The position numbers and the translations under genes were made by a program. DNA of 26,875 nucleotides from a virus, in the IMG/VR virus record IMGVR_UViG_3300044730_000408, positions 1 through 26,875 of that record; one strand, 5' to 3'. The notes under the pieces are model-generated. The model ran no database searches, was not told the DNA's origin, and saw only the letters and a program-made list of their open reading frames with translations. This document shows positions 11,374 through 19,253 of the stretch, in pieces (positions within the stretch are counted from its first letter, which is position 1; each line of letters starts with the position of its first letter).

Positions 11374-11704
11374 GGTGAGGGTGATTGAGTCTTGGCTAAC
11401 GCCAATCCTCAAACCCCACCAGCTTCGCTGTGTTCCTGGGGAGTCAGACATCAGGTCGTCAGGGCTACGCCCTTCCTCCTTCTGTCTTCCTCCTACGGAG
11501 GCCGGGGCCGGTAGGTTTTGTGTCTTCTAAAGGGCGGCCGGAAACCCTTTAGCGGGAGTGTTGCTATCTCACTCCTACGGTCAATTGTTTGGTCTTGTGG
11601 GCTAGGGGGAAGGCCCCCCATGTAAAACGGAAGGGCCTCGATTCATCACCGCATATCCACACGGATCGTGTCTTACGACCCTCAGGGGAGCACCACTTCC
11701 CCTG
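11374..11704. ncRNA. Array of seven hairpins between terL and thyX, candidate structured RNA
   Basis: Seven consecutive inverted repeats fall in this non-coding stretch: a long imperfect stem at 11374-11420 with loop TAAC; GGGC-TAC-GCCC at 11462-11472; CCTCC-TAC-GGAGG at 11489-11501; CTAAAGGG/CCCTTTAG at 11527-11552; GGAGTG/CACTCC at 11555-11575; a G5/C5 stem at 11605-11619; and CAGGGG/CCCCTG at 11683-11704. None has a terminator-type T-tract on the minus strand. The RNA may be a leader for thyX, a 3' structure of the late transcript, or part of the packaging region. Strand and function are unproven. Confidence 0.4.
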
Positions 11705-11723
11705 TAAACATGGTTTATCAAAA
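11700..11723. repeat. 24-bp repeat, copy 2 (after terL stop)
   Basis: Matches 6652-6675 inside the RNA polymerase gene at 23 of 24 positions, same orientation, with core GTAAACATGGTTTA. Here it is non-coding, immediately after the terL stop (11724-11726), and overlaps the last hairpin of the array. Confidence 0.75.
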
Positions 11724-13457
11724 CTACCGACCCTTAGGAGTCCAGTCGTAGACAGGCTTGTGGGCAGGTGTCAGGGTCTTAAAGCTCTTGCCCAACACCA
11801 GGGCATCAGTAGCCAGGTGAGGGTGGTCTTCAAAGGCCGTCATCATGGCTTGCCATTCCTCATGTTTACGGATGGCTTGGGCCTGGAAGGCAGACTGGGC
11901 AAGGGCATCGATGAACCACTTCACCCCTTGAGCCAGAGCGTCAATACGGTCATCGTGTTTGACGGCTCCTTTCTCCCGACACATCCTGGACATCTGGTAC
12001 ATGAGCATGTACTCCAGGCGTTTCTCAGGAGGGGAATCAGGGTTGGACTTGTAGTCGTAGTCGAACACCTTGGGGTCAATGATCAGCTTGTGCTGGTTCA
12101 TGACTGGTTCCAGGGTATCGATGATGCGTTCTTCTTTTCTTACTGTTGCTCTGACTTCTTCGATGTCGATGGGTACTTGCATCTGGATGGCATGACGCTT
12201 AAAGAGTTCGCAGATCATGCCGTCCCCAAAGTTGGATTCAACTAGGAGTCGAGACGCCTTGTAACGCTTAGCAAGACGAATAATGTCAGACAGAGTATCG
12301 TCACTATAGCCATCACGGTAAGCCTTTAGATCACGGACGAATACGTAGCCATTAGCTTGCGAAAGGACGCAGGCCACAGTTTCATCAGTTCCTCGTCCCG
12401 ACGGATCGACCGATACAATCGTTTCATCGAAAGGAACGATTCCTTCGTCAATAAACATGGGACTGTAGAACCGATCTCCAGGAAGACCCACAGCAGGCAG
12501 TTCTTTAAGGCAATAGCGTATATCAGATGACCAAGCATAACGTTCTGCACACTCTTCCCCGATCGGGGTTACGATTAGATCTTGGAACTTAAGGGGGAAC
12601 TTCTCCGCATCAGAGAGGGAGGTGTCCAACATGAACTGGAGCATGAAGTTGCTCCTGCCCATTGCGGCTTCTCGTTCAAGCAGATCGAAGTCCGTAAAGC
12701 GACTATCTGTTGGAGCCCAGGGTTCTGCCCCGTTGTCCATATCGGCCACTAGAAGCGGCGCTAAGAGGCCTTCATACCCCCTGGCCTCACGTGGGTACCT
12801 AGCGGGCCAAACAAAGGGCTTGTAGGACCTCTCAGCGAGCTTTCTGTAGATTGTAAAAGTAGACTGAGGTGTGCCTAAAAACAGGATTCGGCTGCTCTCA
12901 TCTGGGGTAAGGATTGACTCCGCTTCAGTCACTAGTTGCAGGAGCTTTTCCCGCTGCATATCTGTAGCAGAGTTCAGGGGAACTTCAACGTCATCAAAGA
13001 TCATTAAATGGGCACGGGATCCAGTCATCTGACCTGTGATGCCCACAGACTTGACAGAGGGAGCCTGGTGGGGTTTTGCTGGCCCTACGTCGAAGGAGAT
13101 CCGCGACCACCTCTGATCTTCTGATTTGGGACCCAGATGGTTGAGCCAAGAAATATCGAGAATGAGCTTCTGACAGAAGATCGAGAAGTTGTCGGCTCGT
13201 TCCTTGGAAGCCGAGATCACCATGATCTTCTTGTCCGGGTCGTTGTAGAGAGTCCATAGCACAAATGCTGCTGTAATCCAGGACTTTCCAACTCCACGAA
13301 AAGCGCTGATCTGGAGACGCTTAGGGCCGTGTTGCAGATAGTCAGCAATCGCCAGTTGAGCCCGTGTGGGCTTTGGGAGTCCTAGCTCCCTCCAGATCAG
13401 TGTTAGAAACAGTTTGAACTCTTCTCGAAGCTTGCGGTCTAAATCATTAACGTTCAT
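11724..13457 (-). CDS. terL: T7 gp19-like large terminase (TerL)
   Basis: A 577-aa packaging motor (T7 gp19 is 586 aa): ATPase plus nuclease that cuts concatemers and pumps DNA into the head. Walker A is FRGVGKS at 53-59, Walker B LMIFDD at 151-156, and coupling motif LFLGTPQST near 193-201. The nuclease has D351 in VSVDPSG, E407 in LLVESNFGDG and the acidic HDDRID at 501-506. ATG 13457 lies 5 nt after the stop of the tail-lysozyme-like gene. The family assignment is secure. In T7 this gene is near the right end of the genome; here early genes follow about 2 kb downstream. Confidence 0.96.
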   Translation of the reverse strand: MNVNDLDRKLREEFKLFLTLIWRELGLPKPTRAQLAIADYLQHGPKRLQISAFRGVGKSWITAAFVLWTLYNDPDKKIMVISASKERADNFSIFCQKLILDISWLNHLGPKSEDQRWSRISFDVGPAKPHQAPSVKSVGITGQMTGSRAHLMIFDDVEVPLNSATDMQREKLLQLVTEAESILTPDESSRILFLGTPQSTFTIYRKLAERSYKPFVWPARYPREARGYEGLLAPLLVADMDNGAEPWAPTDSRFTDFDLLEREAAMGRSNFMLQFMLDTSLSDAEKFPLKFQDLIVTPIGEECAERYAWSSDIRYCLKELPAVGLPGDRFYSPMFIDEGIVPFDETIVSVDPSGRGTDETVACVLSQANGYVFVRDLKAYRDGYSDDTLSDIIRLAKRYKASRLLVESNFGDGMICELFKRHAIQMQVPIDIEEVRATVRKEERIIDTLEPVMNQHKLIIDPKVFDYDYKSNPDSPPEKRLEYMLMYQMSRMCREKGAVKHDDRIDALAQGVKWFIDALAQSAFQAQAIRKHEEWQAMMTAFEDHPHLATDALVLGKSFKTLTPAHKPVYDWTPKGR

Positions 13458-13462
13458 AGGTG

Positions 13463-14260
13463 CTACGCAAACGGCACCATTCGCCCATCAGGAAGGATCC
13501 TTTCGTATTGAGCGGGTGGCCGATAATTCGGGTTACCAGGTGGTTTGATTTCTCTTGGGCTCCAGCCTGGTGTTGGTAGTGGGGTGTGTGGGCCTTGGGG
13601 GATCTCCAGTTGGGACGAGTTCCACCGAATCGGAGGAATACCCAACGCTTCCCAGAACGGTCTTTGACCTGTTGCGGGTTGATTCTGTTGTTGTGGGATT
13701 TGAAGCTCTTGTTGCTGTTGCTGCGTCAGGGCTCGATAGACCTGTTCGGCCAGTTGAGCTCTCTTTTCGGTATGGGGGACACTGGGCCTGAAGTAGCCCT
13801 TTCCTGCTACAGCAGAACCTGTGTAATAGCTTGCATACTTTGCTGGTGTCCCTGCTTTAGGAGCACCTTCAAAGACACGGGTGTAGCCAATCAAGCTTTG
13901 CCCAGGAGCGGGATCGTGCTTACCTGTGTACTCTTCTACAAAGTATTGAAGCTGCCATTGGGGGCTGTTCGGATCAATCCCTTGTTTAATGGCTTTGGCT
14001 CTTGCATTGTCATAAGCAATACGCCTCATGCCCGTGTACTGTGACAGTCCCCTTCCTGCGGCTGCTCCCCTTTCAACAACATCAAGCTTGTCTAGGCCCT
14101 GCCTTCCTGTTTCCACAATCCAAGAACCCAGCAGACCGGCAGCCTGCTGGGGTGTCATCTTGGGGATTCTTCCCCCACTCATCTTGGAGATGGTGTCAGA
14201 AGTAAGGGCCCCCCAGAGGTAACGCATACTTGGCGTTACCGCAAAAGTGGGGGCTGGCAT
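13463..14260 (-). CDS. Tail-lysozyme-like peptidoglycan hydrolase, probable virion protein (265 aa)
   Basis: Starts MPAPTFAVTPSMRYLWGALT. ATG 14260 is chosen because it lies 1 nt after the preceding stop; a longer frame would overlap that gene. Residues about 35-130 match the phage tail-lysozyme layout: LGSWIVETGRQG (likely catalytic Glu), GRGLSQYTGMRRIAY, then WQLQYFVEEYTG. The rest is low-complexity, with a Gln-rich run (TQQQQQELQIPQQQ) and Pro-rich segments, typical of a flexible virion tail. It may open the cell wall during DNA entry. This is a second cell-wall enzyme besides the glucosaminidase at 15502-16080. Confidence 0.75.
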   Translation of the reverse strand: MPAPTFAVTPSMRYLWGALTSDTISKMSGGRIPKMTPQQAAGLLGSWIVETGRQGLDKLDVVERGAAAGRGLSQYTGMRRIAYDNARAKAIKQGIDPNSPQWQLQYFVEEYTGKHDPAPGQSLIGYTRVFEGAPKAGTPAKYASYYTGSAVAGKGYFRPSVPHTEKRAQLAEQVYRALTQQQQQELQIPQQQNQPATGQRPFWEALGIPPIRWNSSQLEIPQGPHTPLPTPGWSPREIKPPGNPNYRPPAQYERILPDGRMVPFA

Positions 14261-14261
14261 A

Positions 14262-14492
14262 TCAGTACTTGACGCTTGTAGCTTTGCCGATGCTGGTTGA
14301 AGTGACAGCGTTAGCACGAGCTACACAAGCACTGAGGATGTCGAGAACATCACCAACAGTGCTGGCAGTCGTGATGCCAGCCAGAGCAGCATCAGCAGTA
14401 GCATCGATTGTGGTTGCTGCTTCTGCCTCGTGCTTACACAGAGACAGAGCCGAAGCGGGCTTAACGTTAGCCGGAAAAACTTGAGCAGTCAT
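14262..14492 (-). CDS. Small Ala/Thr-rich hypothetical protein (76 aa)
   Basis: Starts MTAQVFPANVKPASALSLCK and ends IGKATSVKY. It is rich in Ala, Thr and Ser, with helical stretches (DATADAALAGITTA). It lies 2 nt from the HNH gene and 1 nt from the lysozyme-like gene, so it is certainly within the late transcript. It resembles small virion or decoration proteins in composition, but no family is recognised. Confidence 0.75.
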   Translation of the reverse strand: MTAQVFPANVKPASALSLCKHEAEAATTIDATADAALAGITTASTVGDVLDILSACVARANAVTSTSIGKATSVKY

Positions 14493-14494
14493 AA

Positions 14495-14761
14495 TTAAGA
14501 AGCTTGTATTTGAAGAAAGATATTGACGGGTAGTGAACCCTTGGATTGATTACAAGATCTACAGGCAGTCACGCAATTGCTTGCTGTCGTTGGACCGCCC
14601 ATTGACCTTGGTCTGACATGATCAATTGTCAGATCTTCTGTGGAGCCGCAATACACACACTGGTTTTTATCCCTTCGCCTGATCTCGTCTCTCCACATTC
14701 TTTTAGCATCACTGCTTCTGAATGTGAGCAAATCGTGCATGAGGCTTCGGGGGGTTTCCAT
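14495..14761 (-). CDS. HNH endonuclease (88 aa)
   Basis: Starts [20 protein letters not shown]. The HNH core is clear: CVYCG zinc knuckle, [12 protein letters not shown] (the catalytic DH), then [16 protein letters not shown] with the second CxxC. HNH proteins encoded beside terminases assist packaging cuts in some phages, and others are free-standing homing nucleases. Here it sits a few genes before terL, so either is possible. The fold assignment is solid; the role is inferred. Confidence 0.9.
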   Translation of the reverse strand: METPRSLMHDLLTFRSSDAKRMWRDEIRRRDKNQCVYCGSTEDLTIDHVRPRSMGGPTTASNCVTACRSCNQSKGSLPVNIFLQIQAS

Positions 14762-14780
14762 CGGTGGCTCATTGGGTCAG

Positions 14781-15032
14781 TTACTTCAGTGTTGATTTAC
14801 CGTTCTTGCCATTACGGCCTCGATTCTTGGAAGGAGATTCCAGGACCATCCCACCTCCTTTTGTATGGCTCAGGTCTTTGCCACCTTTACCAGCGATACC
14901 TCTACGTCTGCGCTCAGTCCAACGCTCTTCTGACTTTTGCTTGACGCTAGGTTTCTTGTTGTATTTACGCTGATACGCGTTCTTCTTGGCCCTAAGTTTA
15001 GGGTTCTTCTTGTACGGGTTGTAGTTGGCCAT
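14781..15032 (-). CDS. Small highly basic protein (83 aa)
   Basis: Starts MANYNPYKKNPKLRAKKNAY and ends GRNGKNGKSTLK. It is dense in Lys and Arg throughout (for example RRRRGIAGKGGK) and probably binds nucleic acid. It lies 2 nt downstream of the small terminase candidate, within the late operon. Similar Lys-rich small proteins occur in cyanophages, but I cannot assign a function. Confidence 0.75.
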   Translation of the reverse strand: MANYNPYKKNPKLRAKKNAYQRKYNKKPSVKQKSEERWTERRRRGIAGKGGKDLSHTKGGGMVLESPSKNRGRNGKNGKSTLK

Positions 15033-15034
15033 TG

Positions 15035-15271
15035 TTACACCTGAGGGCTCATGTCTTCTAAAGTCAGCTCAGGAATCAGGCCAACAAGCCCGGCAAGAGG
15101 GCTGCCCTCAATGGCTACACCAGTAATGTCATTAGCCTTTAGCCATTCAATCGCAGCTCGAAGATCAGCAGTAGATGCCTCACCTGATTTGATACGGCTT
15201 AAAAACTCTTGAGTAACAAGAGTGTGAAGCTCATTAAATTGCTCCTCTGTTGCCCGTTGTTCATTAGCCAT
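15035..15271 (-). CDS. terS: Candidate small terminase subunit, T7 gp18-like (78 aa)
   Basis: Starts MANEQRATEEQFNELHTLVT. The helical N-terminal half (FLSRIKSGEASTADLRAAIEWLKAND) followed by GVAIEGSPLAGLVGLIPELT matches the layout of T7-like small terminases, with ATG and helices in the same order; T7 gp18 is 89 aa. It lies between lysis genes and terL as in T7 (gp18 then gp18.5, gp19). It overlaps the upstream gene by 8 nt. The assignment rests on layout and size; direct residue conservation is limited. Confidence 0.65.
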   Translation of the reverse strand: MANEQRATEEQFNELHTLVTQEFLSRIKSGEASTADLRAAIEWLKANDITGVAIEGSPLAGLVGLIPELTLEDMSPQV

Positions 15272-15509
15272 TTCTCAGTACGATCTGATCTAACTTGTTT
15301 TCAATTCGGATCATGTGATCCTCCATTTTCTGTAGAGCAGACGTGAGTTCATAACGTGGTACGTACTTCTCCGCTACACGTAACTCCATTTGATCGATTC
15401 GCCTATCAAGGTCAGAGATTCTGGAATTGGTCCTAGAGGTCACAGCAGCCATACCCCCACTTGCTCCAATAATCAGTGAGACAACACCAGTGATGATTGC
15501 TTCAAGCAT
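15264..15509 (-). CDS. Membrane-anchored coiled-coil protein, spanin-like (81 aa)
   Basis: Starts MLEAIITGVVSLIIGASGGM: residues about 3-22 form a transmembrane helix, followed by a charged coiled coil (ISDLDRRIDQMELRVAEKYV, then LQKMEDHMIRIENKLDQIV). In T7, gp18.5 (an inner-membrane spanin) is in this region; this could be its counterpart, or an accessory holin. It overlaps the endolysin by 8 nt, so it belongs to the lysis cassette. No outer-membrane partner with a lipobox was identified, so spanin is a tentative call. Confidence 0.65.
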   Translation of the reverse strand: MLEAIITGVVSLIIGASGGMAAVTSRTNSRISDLDRRIDQMELRVAEKYVPRYELTSALQKMEDHMIRIENKLDQIVLRNG

Positions 15510-16080
15510 TGTCGTTCATGATCTTGATTAGCTTTTGGCTATAGGCCGGATCTGTTGCGTAACCTTCCCTCTTGAGAAGGATTGCACATTCTTCTCTTGT
15601 CTTCGCCCTGTTAACTCCCTTGTATCCCTTGTAGTCTTTGTACCACTGAGTTACGAGGTGATTCACACAATCAAAAGGGGTAGCAAAGTCCATGAAGGAT
15701 GCTTTGATGATCACCGCACCCTTGCCATAGTCTTCCCAGGTCGTTTTGATTGTGCCTGGACCTTTGATACCAAAGAAATTATTTCTGCCAGACAGAATCG
15801 TTCCACGGGCTGACTCCAATGCCCATTGGGCTGCCACTACTTCAGGGAACTTGGCTCCAGCTTTAGCTGCACAGGCTTTAATGCCTGACCACGAGTTCTC
15901 AAACTTTTGATCACCTTTGATAGGGGCCTCTTTGACCCTCTGAGGCGTTCTCCAAAGCTTGACCCACTTCTGGTCATCAGCCAAGAAATAAGGCCCCAGA
16001 GTGTCCTCCAGGGCCCTCAGAGCTTCGTTTTGGTGTGGCAGACCCTTGTAGTTCTTAACAACGTCAAGGATGCTGATCAT
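15502..16080 (-). CDS. Glucosaminidase-type endolysin (192 aa)
   Basis: Starts MISILDVVKNYKGLPHQNEA (ATG 16080), 2 nt after the holin candidate's stop. A GTG at 16086 that overlaps that stop could add two residues. The C-terminal half matches FlgJ/mannosyl-glycoprotein glucosaminidases: VVAAQWALESARG holds the likely catalytic Glu, followed by RNNFFGIKG and FMDFATPFDCVNHLV, the usual layout. It should cleave the glycan chains of peptidoglycan at lysis. It belongs to a lysis cassette with the two membrane genes around it. A cell-wall specificity for the host cannot be read from the sequence. Confidence 0.88.
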   Translation of the reverse strand: MISILDVVKNYKGLPHQNEALRALEDTLGPYFLADDQKWVKLWRTPQRVKEAPIKGDQKFENSWSGIKACAAKAGAKFPEVVAAQWALESARGTILSGRNNFFGIKGPGTIKTTWEDYGKGAVIIKASFMDFATPFDCVNHLVTQWYKDYKGYKGVNRAKTREECAILLKREGYATDPAYSQKLIKIMNDNA

Positions 16081-16082
16081 TT

Positions 16083-16286
16083 TCACCGACCGCTAATGAT
16101 TCGACGAATGGCATCCAGTTGCTCATCCTCTTTACGAATAGGACGCAGGCCATTGACAATAGTGGCCAGCAACTGAACGATGCTGTTGGACTTGAGCTTG
16201 CTGTTACCAACGACCTCGCTGGCCAGGAACAGTGCAAAGAATGCGATGGTTTCAACCGAAACCTTGACGCCAAGAAGGGTAAGCAT
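16083..16286 (-). CDS. Holin candidate (67 aa)
   Basis: Starts MLTLLGVKVSVETIAFFALF. A transmembrane stretch at about residues 6-27 is followed by a basic, helical tail (NGLRPIRKEDEQLDAIRRII). T7 holin gp17.5 is also 67 aa and lies in the same position after the fibre genes and before the lysis enzymes. It directly precedes the endolysin. The size, position and membrane helix support a holin; sequence identity with gp17.5 is not obvious. Confidence 0.7.
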   Translation of the reverse strand: MLTLLGVKVSVETIAFFALFLASEVVGNSKLKSNSIVQLLATIVNGLRPIRKEDEQLDAIRRIISGR

Positions 16287-16291
16287 GATGA

Positions 16292-16840
16292 TTAGTTGGT
16301 AAGGGTAATGGTGTCTTCGTTGCTTGCACTAAAGAGAGTGCTATCAGTAATCACGGAGCCAGAGGTAACCTGATCGATAACCGTGATGACTTCTTCAGGG
16401 ACAGGTACAACCTCCCAGACGCTGAAGTCAGGACCAGTGACATACGCAGCAAGCTCGTCAGTGGTCTCTGTAAGCCTCAGGAAGGCCTCCTTTTCATTGC
16501 TTAGGGAGCGAATCTCAGCACGACGCTCAAGGACGCTCTGGGGGGCTTCACGGCCCGTCTCAGCAAAGCGGGTGATATACCAATCGGATTGGCTAAGGAG
16601 GGAGCCAGCAGTTTGCTTAACTTGGCCTACCCACTGCTCTACAAGCTGGGCATGATCCTTAGGAATACCTGTATCCCAATAGAACCTCTGATCGACCGGG
16701 ATTGGGTCAGGCTCTTCCGTGATGCCAATGGCTGCCCGCTCTTCAGGTGAGGCAAGACGGATCCAGTTGGCAGGATATTGAACGCCCTCGTGCGCAAAGG
16801 CAACGTCAGGGCTAATTGGTTTTTCGTTCAGAATAAACAT
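16292..16840 (-). CDS. Tail fibre assembly-like protein (182 aa)
   Basis: Starts MFILNEKPISPDVAFAHEGV. The segment FYWDTGIPKDHAQLVEQWVG and SQSDWYITRFAETGREAP resembles chaperone/assembly proteins encoded after tail fibres, which have a W-rich helical core. The C-terminus (ITDSTLFSASNEDTITLTN) is polar. It directly follows the 792-aa fibre gene. It is probably a fibre-associated chaperone; the evidence is pattern and position, not catalytic residues. Confidence 0.65.
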   Translation of the reverse strand: MFILNEKPISPDVAFAHEGVQYPANWIRLASPEERAAIGITEEPDPIPVDQRFYWDTGIPKDHAQLVEQWVGQVKQTAGSLLSQSDWYITRFAETGREAPQSVLERRAEIRSLSNEKEAFLRLTETTDELAAYVTGPDFSVWEVVPVPEEVITVIDQVTSGSVITDSTLFSASNEDTITLTN

Positions 16841-16873
16841 AATGTTCCGTATTAGTCTTGTTCTCTAGTGGGG

Positions 16874-19252
16874 TCAGCGGGCGCGGGCGTAGTTGAAGGG
16901 CGATTCGGCGAAGGCGGCATAAATGTATGTAGCTCCTGAGACGTTGACCGAATCTCCGGGAGTGCCTCTTACCTTGAACCCGTTGCTCAGGATGTCGAAA
17001 GCGTATTCAGCGTTTGTGCTTTCCTGAGCAGAAAGATTCGGGAACAAGGCGCTATTGCTTACGTTGTAACTGTTTCGTGATGCGTCGATGATCGTCCAGT
17101 TATTTGTACTGTCAGTTCGCTTGGTAAGAATCCACCTAGGACGGAAATTACAGAATACAAATGGGCCGTCACCAGATGCGCTGCCGTTGCCGGTGTAGCT
17201 GCCAAAAGAAGAGTACCCGGCTACTGCGGCGAAACAGTATGCAACGTAGTTGGCACCATTTGAGTTAGTTGAAGAACTATCCCAAAGTTGAAAAACGGTT
17301 GATGTAGGAGTGGTTCCGTTGAAAGGCTCTGGTTGCGTTGCAACAGCATCTGTCAGGTTCAAATACAAAACTTTGTTCCATCCGCCCAATGCTGTGTGTC
17401 CGACAGCCCAACTAGGTCCAGATGAAGTTCGGTTTTTGACAATAATCATCGACGGAGCAACGCCTAATCCGTGACCCACGCTTGCGCCCTGTGTATTGTT
17501 TCCCGTATAAGTAACGATTGAAAACCCCGCCGTCGTATTAGCTCGCACCTGACTAGAGATGGAGCCATCTGGGTTGGACACTGCAGAACCAGTCCCGGCG
17601 TCCCAGGCCCAGGCGACGTAGGGGCGTCCAGAGCCGTTAGCGCTTTTTACGGTATAACCACTGCCAAGCGAAAAGCCATCTGAGTTAAATGCAGTCAACG
17701 CATCGGTGTCAGTTCCTTCTGCGTTTGTTGATTCAGACGCCAGGTAAACGCTGGCTCCTCTGACAATATCGTAAGAATTGTGGCCGCCGCCGTTGCGGTC
17801 TTTAATCCAGACAAAATCAGGACTAAATCCTAAACCAGTAATACTCCTTGACGCACCGGTGCCCGTATAAGTCACCACATCCATCGCCGTATTAGGCTTT
17901 GTGACTAATGGTGCGGGCAGGTTGGCCGTGCAGAGCGCCTTGAAGCCGCTGGGAGCCGTGTAGGCGAAGGGGCGTTGGCCGAAGTTGCACACCATGACGG
18001 CATTACTGTCTGATCTTGTCAAAGGAAATAGCGTTTTGCCAGACAGGCCACTAACAAGTGTTCCCTGCGATACGCCATTCTTATAGCAGACCAATGAACC
18101 ATTGTCGGCGTCATAAGCAAAGCCGATGACATCGTTTACTGCGTAACTCGCGCCGTATGAAGTTTCTACGGCTGCAACGTATTTGGTCCCGCTGGCGTTA
18201 TACGTGTAATTAAGCGCATAATCGTCGGGTTCGTGGCTGTACTGAGTCACGCCATTAAATGCGCTGCCGGTAAGGTTCGTGCAAACAATTTCCCAGTACC
18301 ATTTTCCGCTGGACATTCCGATGGTGCCCATTTTGTTGTTAGCGCCACCAGTCCGTTCCAGATTCCCGTTGGCGAGCGTAACTGTGGACTTGCCCCCAAG
18401 CGGGTTGAGCGTGCAGTAATTCCCCCGCACCTCACCCCCCACGCCCGTATCCGTCTGCGCCCCGTTAGTGGGAACGTCTACGAGGGAGTCGTTGCCTGCA
18501 CCAGCGGTGACCGACAGGTTCTGTGGACTCCAGTTGTTCCCGTTGCCACTAGTGTCCTTCCCTAATGTGGTCGCCGTGTTGCTGCTGTTGTCCGCGAACT
18601 CCAGATGCCAGCCTTGCGAGCCGTATGATCCCGAGAATGCCTTGGGGATGAGCTGGCCGGTGGTGGCGTCGGTTTCGGTGAAGCTGCTGGGGGTCAGCGC
18701 TTGGCCGTCGATGAAGTAGATGTCGGCTAGGTAGCCGTTGAAGTATCCACTAGAGTCGGAAATGTAATGAGCAACTGCAGCGTTGACGTAGCTGTCTTCG
18801 GTTGTGTTGGGGTATGTAGCCACTCCATAGCTTTGCTCAACGCCATTAACGTACAGTTTTGCTCTGTTGGTGCTGGTAGCAGCAGAGTAATCTACCGCTA
18901 GAACCACATGGCACCATGCCGAAGTGTCTCTAAAAACGGCATTTGTTCGTAATACTAGGTTGTTAGCGCCAGCGCGCAGATCCCAATACTGCAAATAATT
19001 GTCGCTGTTGAAGTATAAATACATCGCGGAATTTGTCCCTGTCCCTGTAGAGAACAGGTTTTGCGTCGTGCCAAGTGCGCTCCGCTTCACCCACCCCGCC
19101 CAGGTCCAGGTCTTGCGGTTGCCAGCAGATGCGGGGGTGCGGGACAAGTAGGCACTGTCACTACTGTTGAATCTGAGACTTCTGGAAATACCCGCAGATG
19201 CAGTGCTAGCACTACGAAGCAGAAGCGGATTTGCGTTTCCTGGAATACTCAT
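16874..19252 (-). CDS. Large adhesin/tail fibre protein with LamG- and SPRY-like domains (792 aa)
   Basis: Starts MSIPGNANPLLLRSASTASA. A LamG/concanavalin-like β-sandwich is at about 25-215 (WTWAGWVKRS, WCHVVLAVDY, KLYVNGVEQ, YLADIYFIDGQ). A SPRY-like region at about 300-430 has GKWYWEIVC and VIGFAYDADNGSLVCYKNG. A repeated module follows, seen as VVTYTGTG...FSPDFVWIKDRNG and IVTYTGNN...VAPSMIIVKNR. These look like ligand-binding receptor modules, so the protein probably helps recognise the host surface. It lies 1 nt after the preceding fibre gene, consistent with a multi-protein tail fibre. Specificity cannot be inferred. Confidence 0.8.
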   Translation of the reverse strand: MSIPGNANPLLLRSASTASAGISRSLRFNSSDSAYLSRTPASAGNRKTWTWAGWVKRSALGTTQNLFSTGTGTNSAMYLYFNSDNYLQYWDLRAGANNLVLRTNAVFRDTSAWCHVVLAVDYSAATSTNRAKLYVNGVEQSYGVATYPNTTEDSYVNAAVAHYISDSSGYFNGYLADIYFIDGQALTPSSFTETDATTGQLIPKAFSGSYGSQGWHLEFADNSSNTATTLGKDTSGNGNNWSPQNLSVTAGAGNDSLVDVPTNGAQTDTGVGGEVRGNYCTLNPLGGKSTVTLANGNLERTGGANNKMGTIGMSSGKWYWEIVCTNLTGSAFNGVTQYSHEPDDYALNYTYNASGTKYVAAVETSYGASYAVNDVIGFAYDADNGSLVCYKNGVSQGTLVSGLSGKTLFPLTRSDSNAVMVCNFGQRPFAYTAPSGFKALCTANLPAPLVTKPNTAMDVVTYTGTGASRSITGLGFSPDFVWIKDRNGGGHNSYDIVRGASVYLASESTNAEGTDTDALTAFNSDGFSLGSGYTVKSANGSGRPYVAWAWDAGTGSAVSNPDGSISSQVRANTTAGFSIVTYTGNNTQGASVGHGLGVAPSMIIVKNRTSSGPSWAVGHTALGGWNKVLYLNLTDAVATQPEPFNGTTPTSTVFQLWDSSSTNSNGANYVAYCFAAVAGYSSFGSYTGNGSASGDGPFVFCNFRPRWILTKRTDSTNNWTIIDASRNSYNVSNSALFPNLSAQESTNAEYAFDILSNGFKVRGTPGDSVNVSGATYIYAAFAESPFNYARAR

Positions 19253-19253
19253 A

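Noticed and set aside
11733-11746. ACGACTGGACTCC near the terL end as a third copy of the candidate promoter motif
   Set aside because: It is explained by the coding sequence YDWTPKG, has an inserted base relative to the motif, and lies within the last codons of terL.
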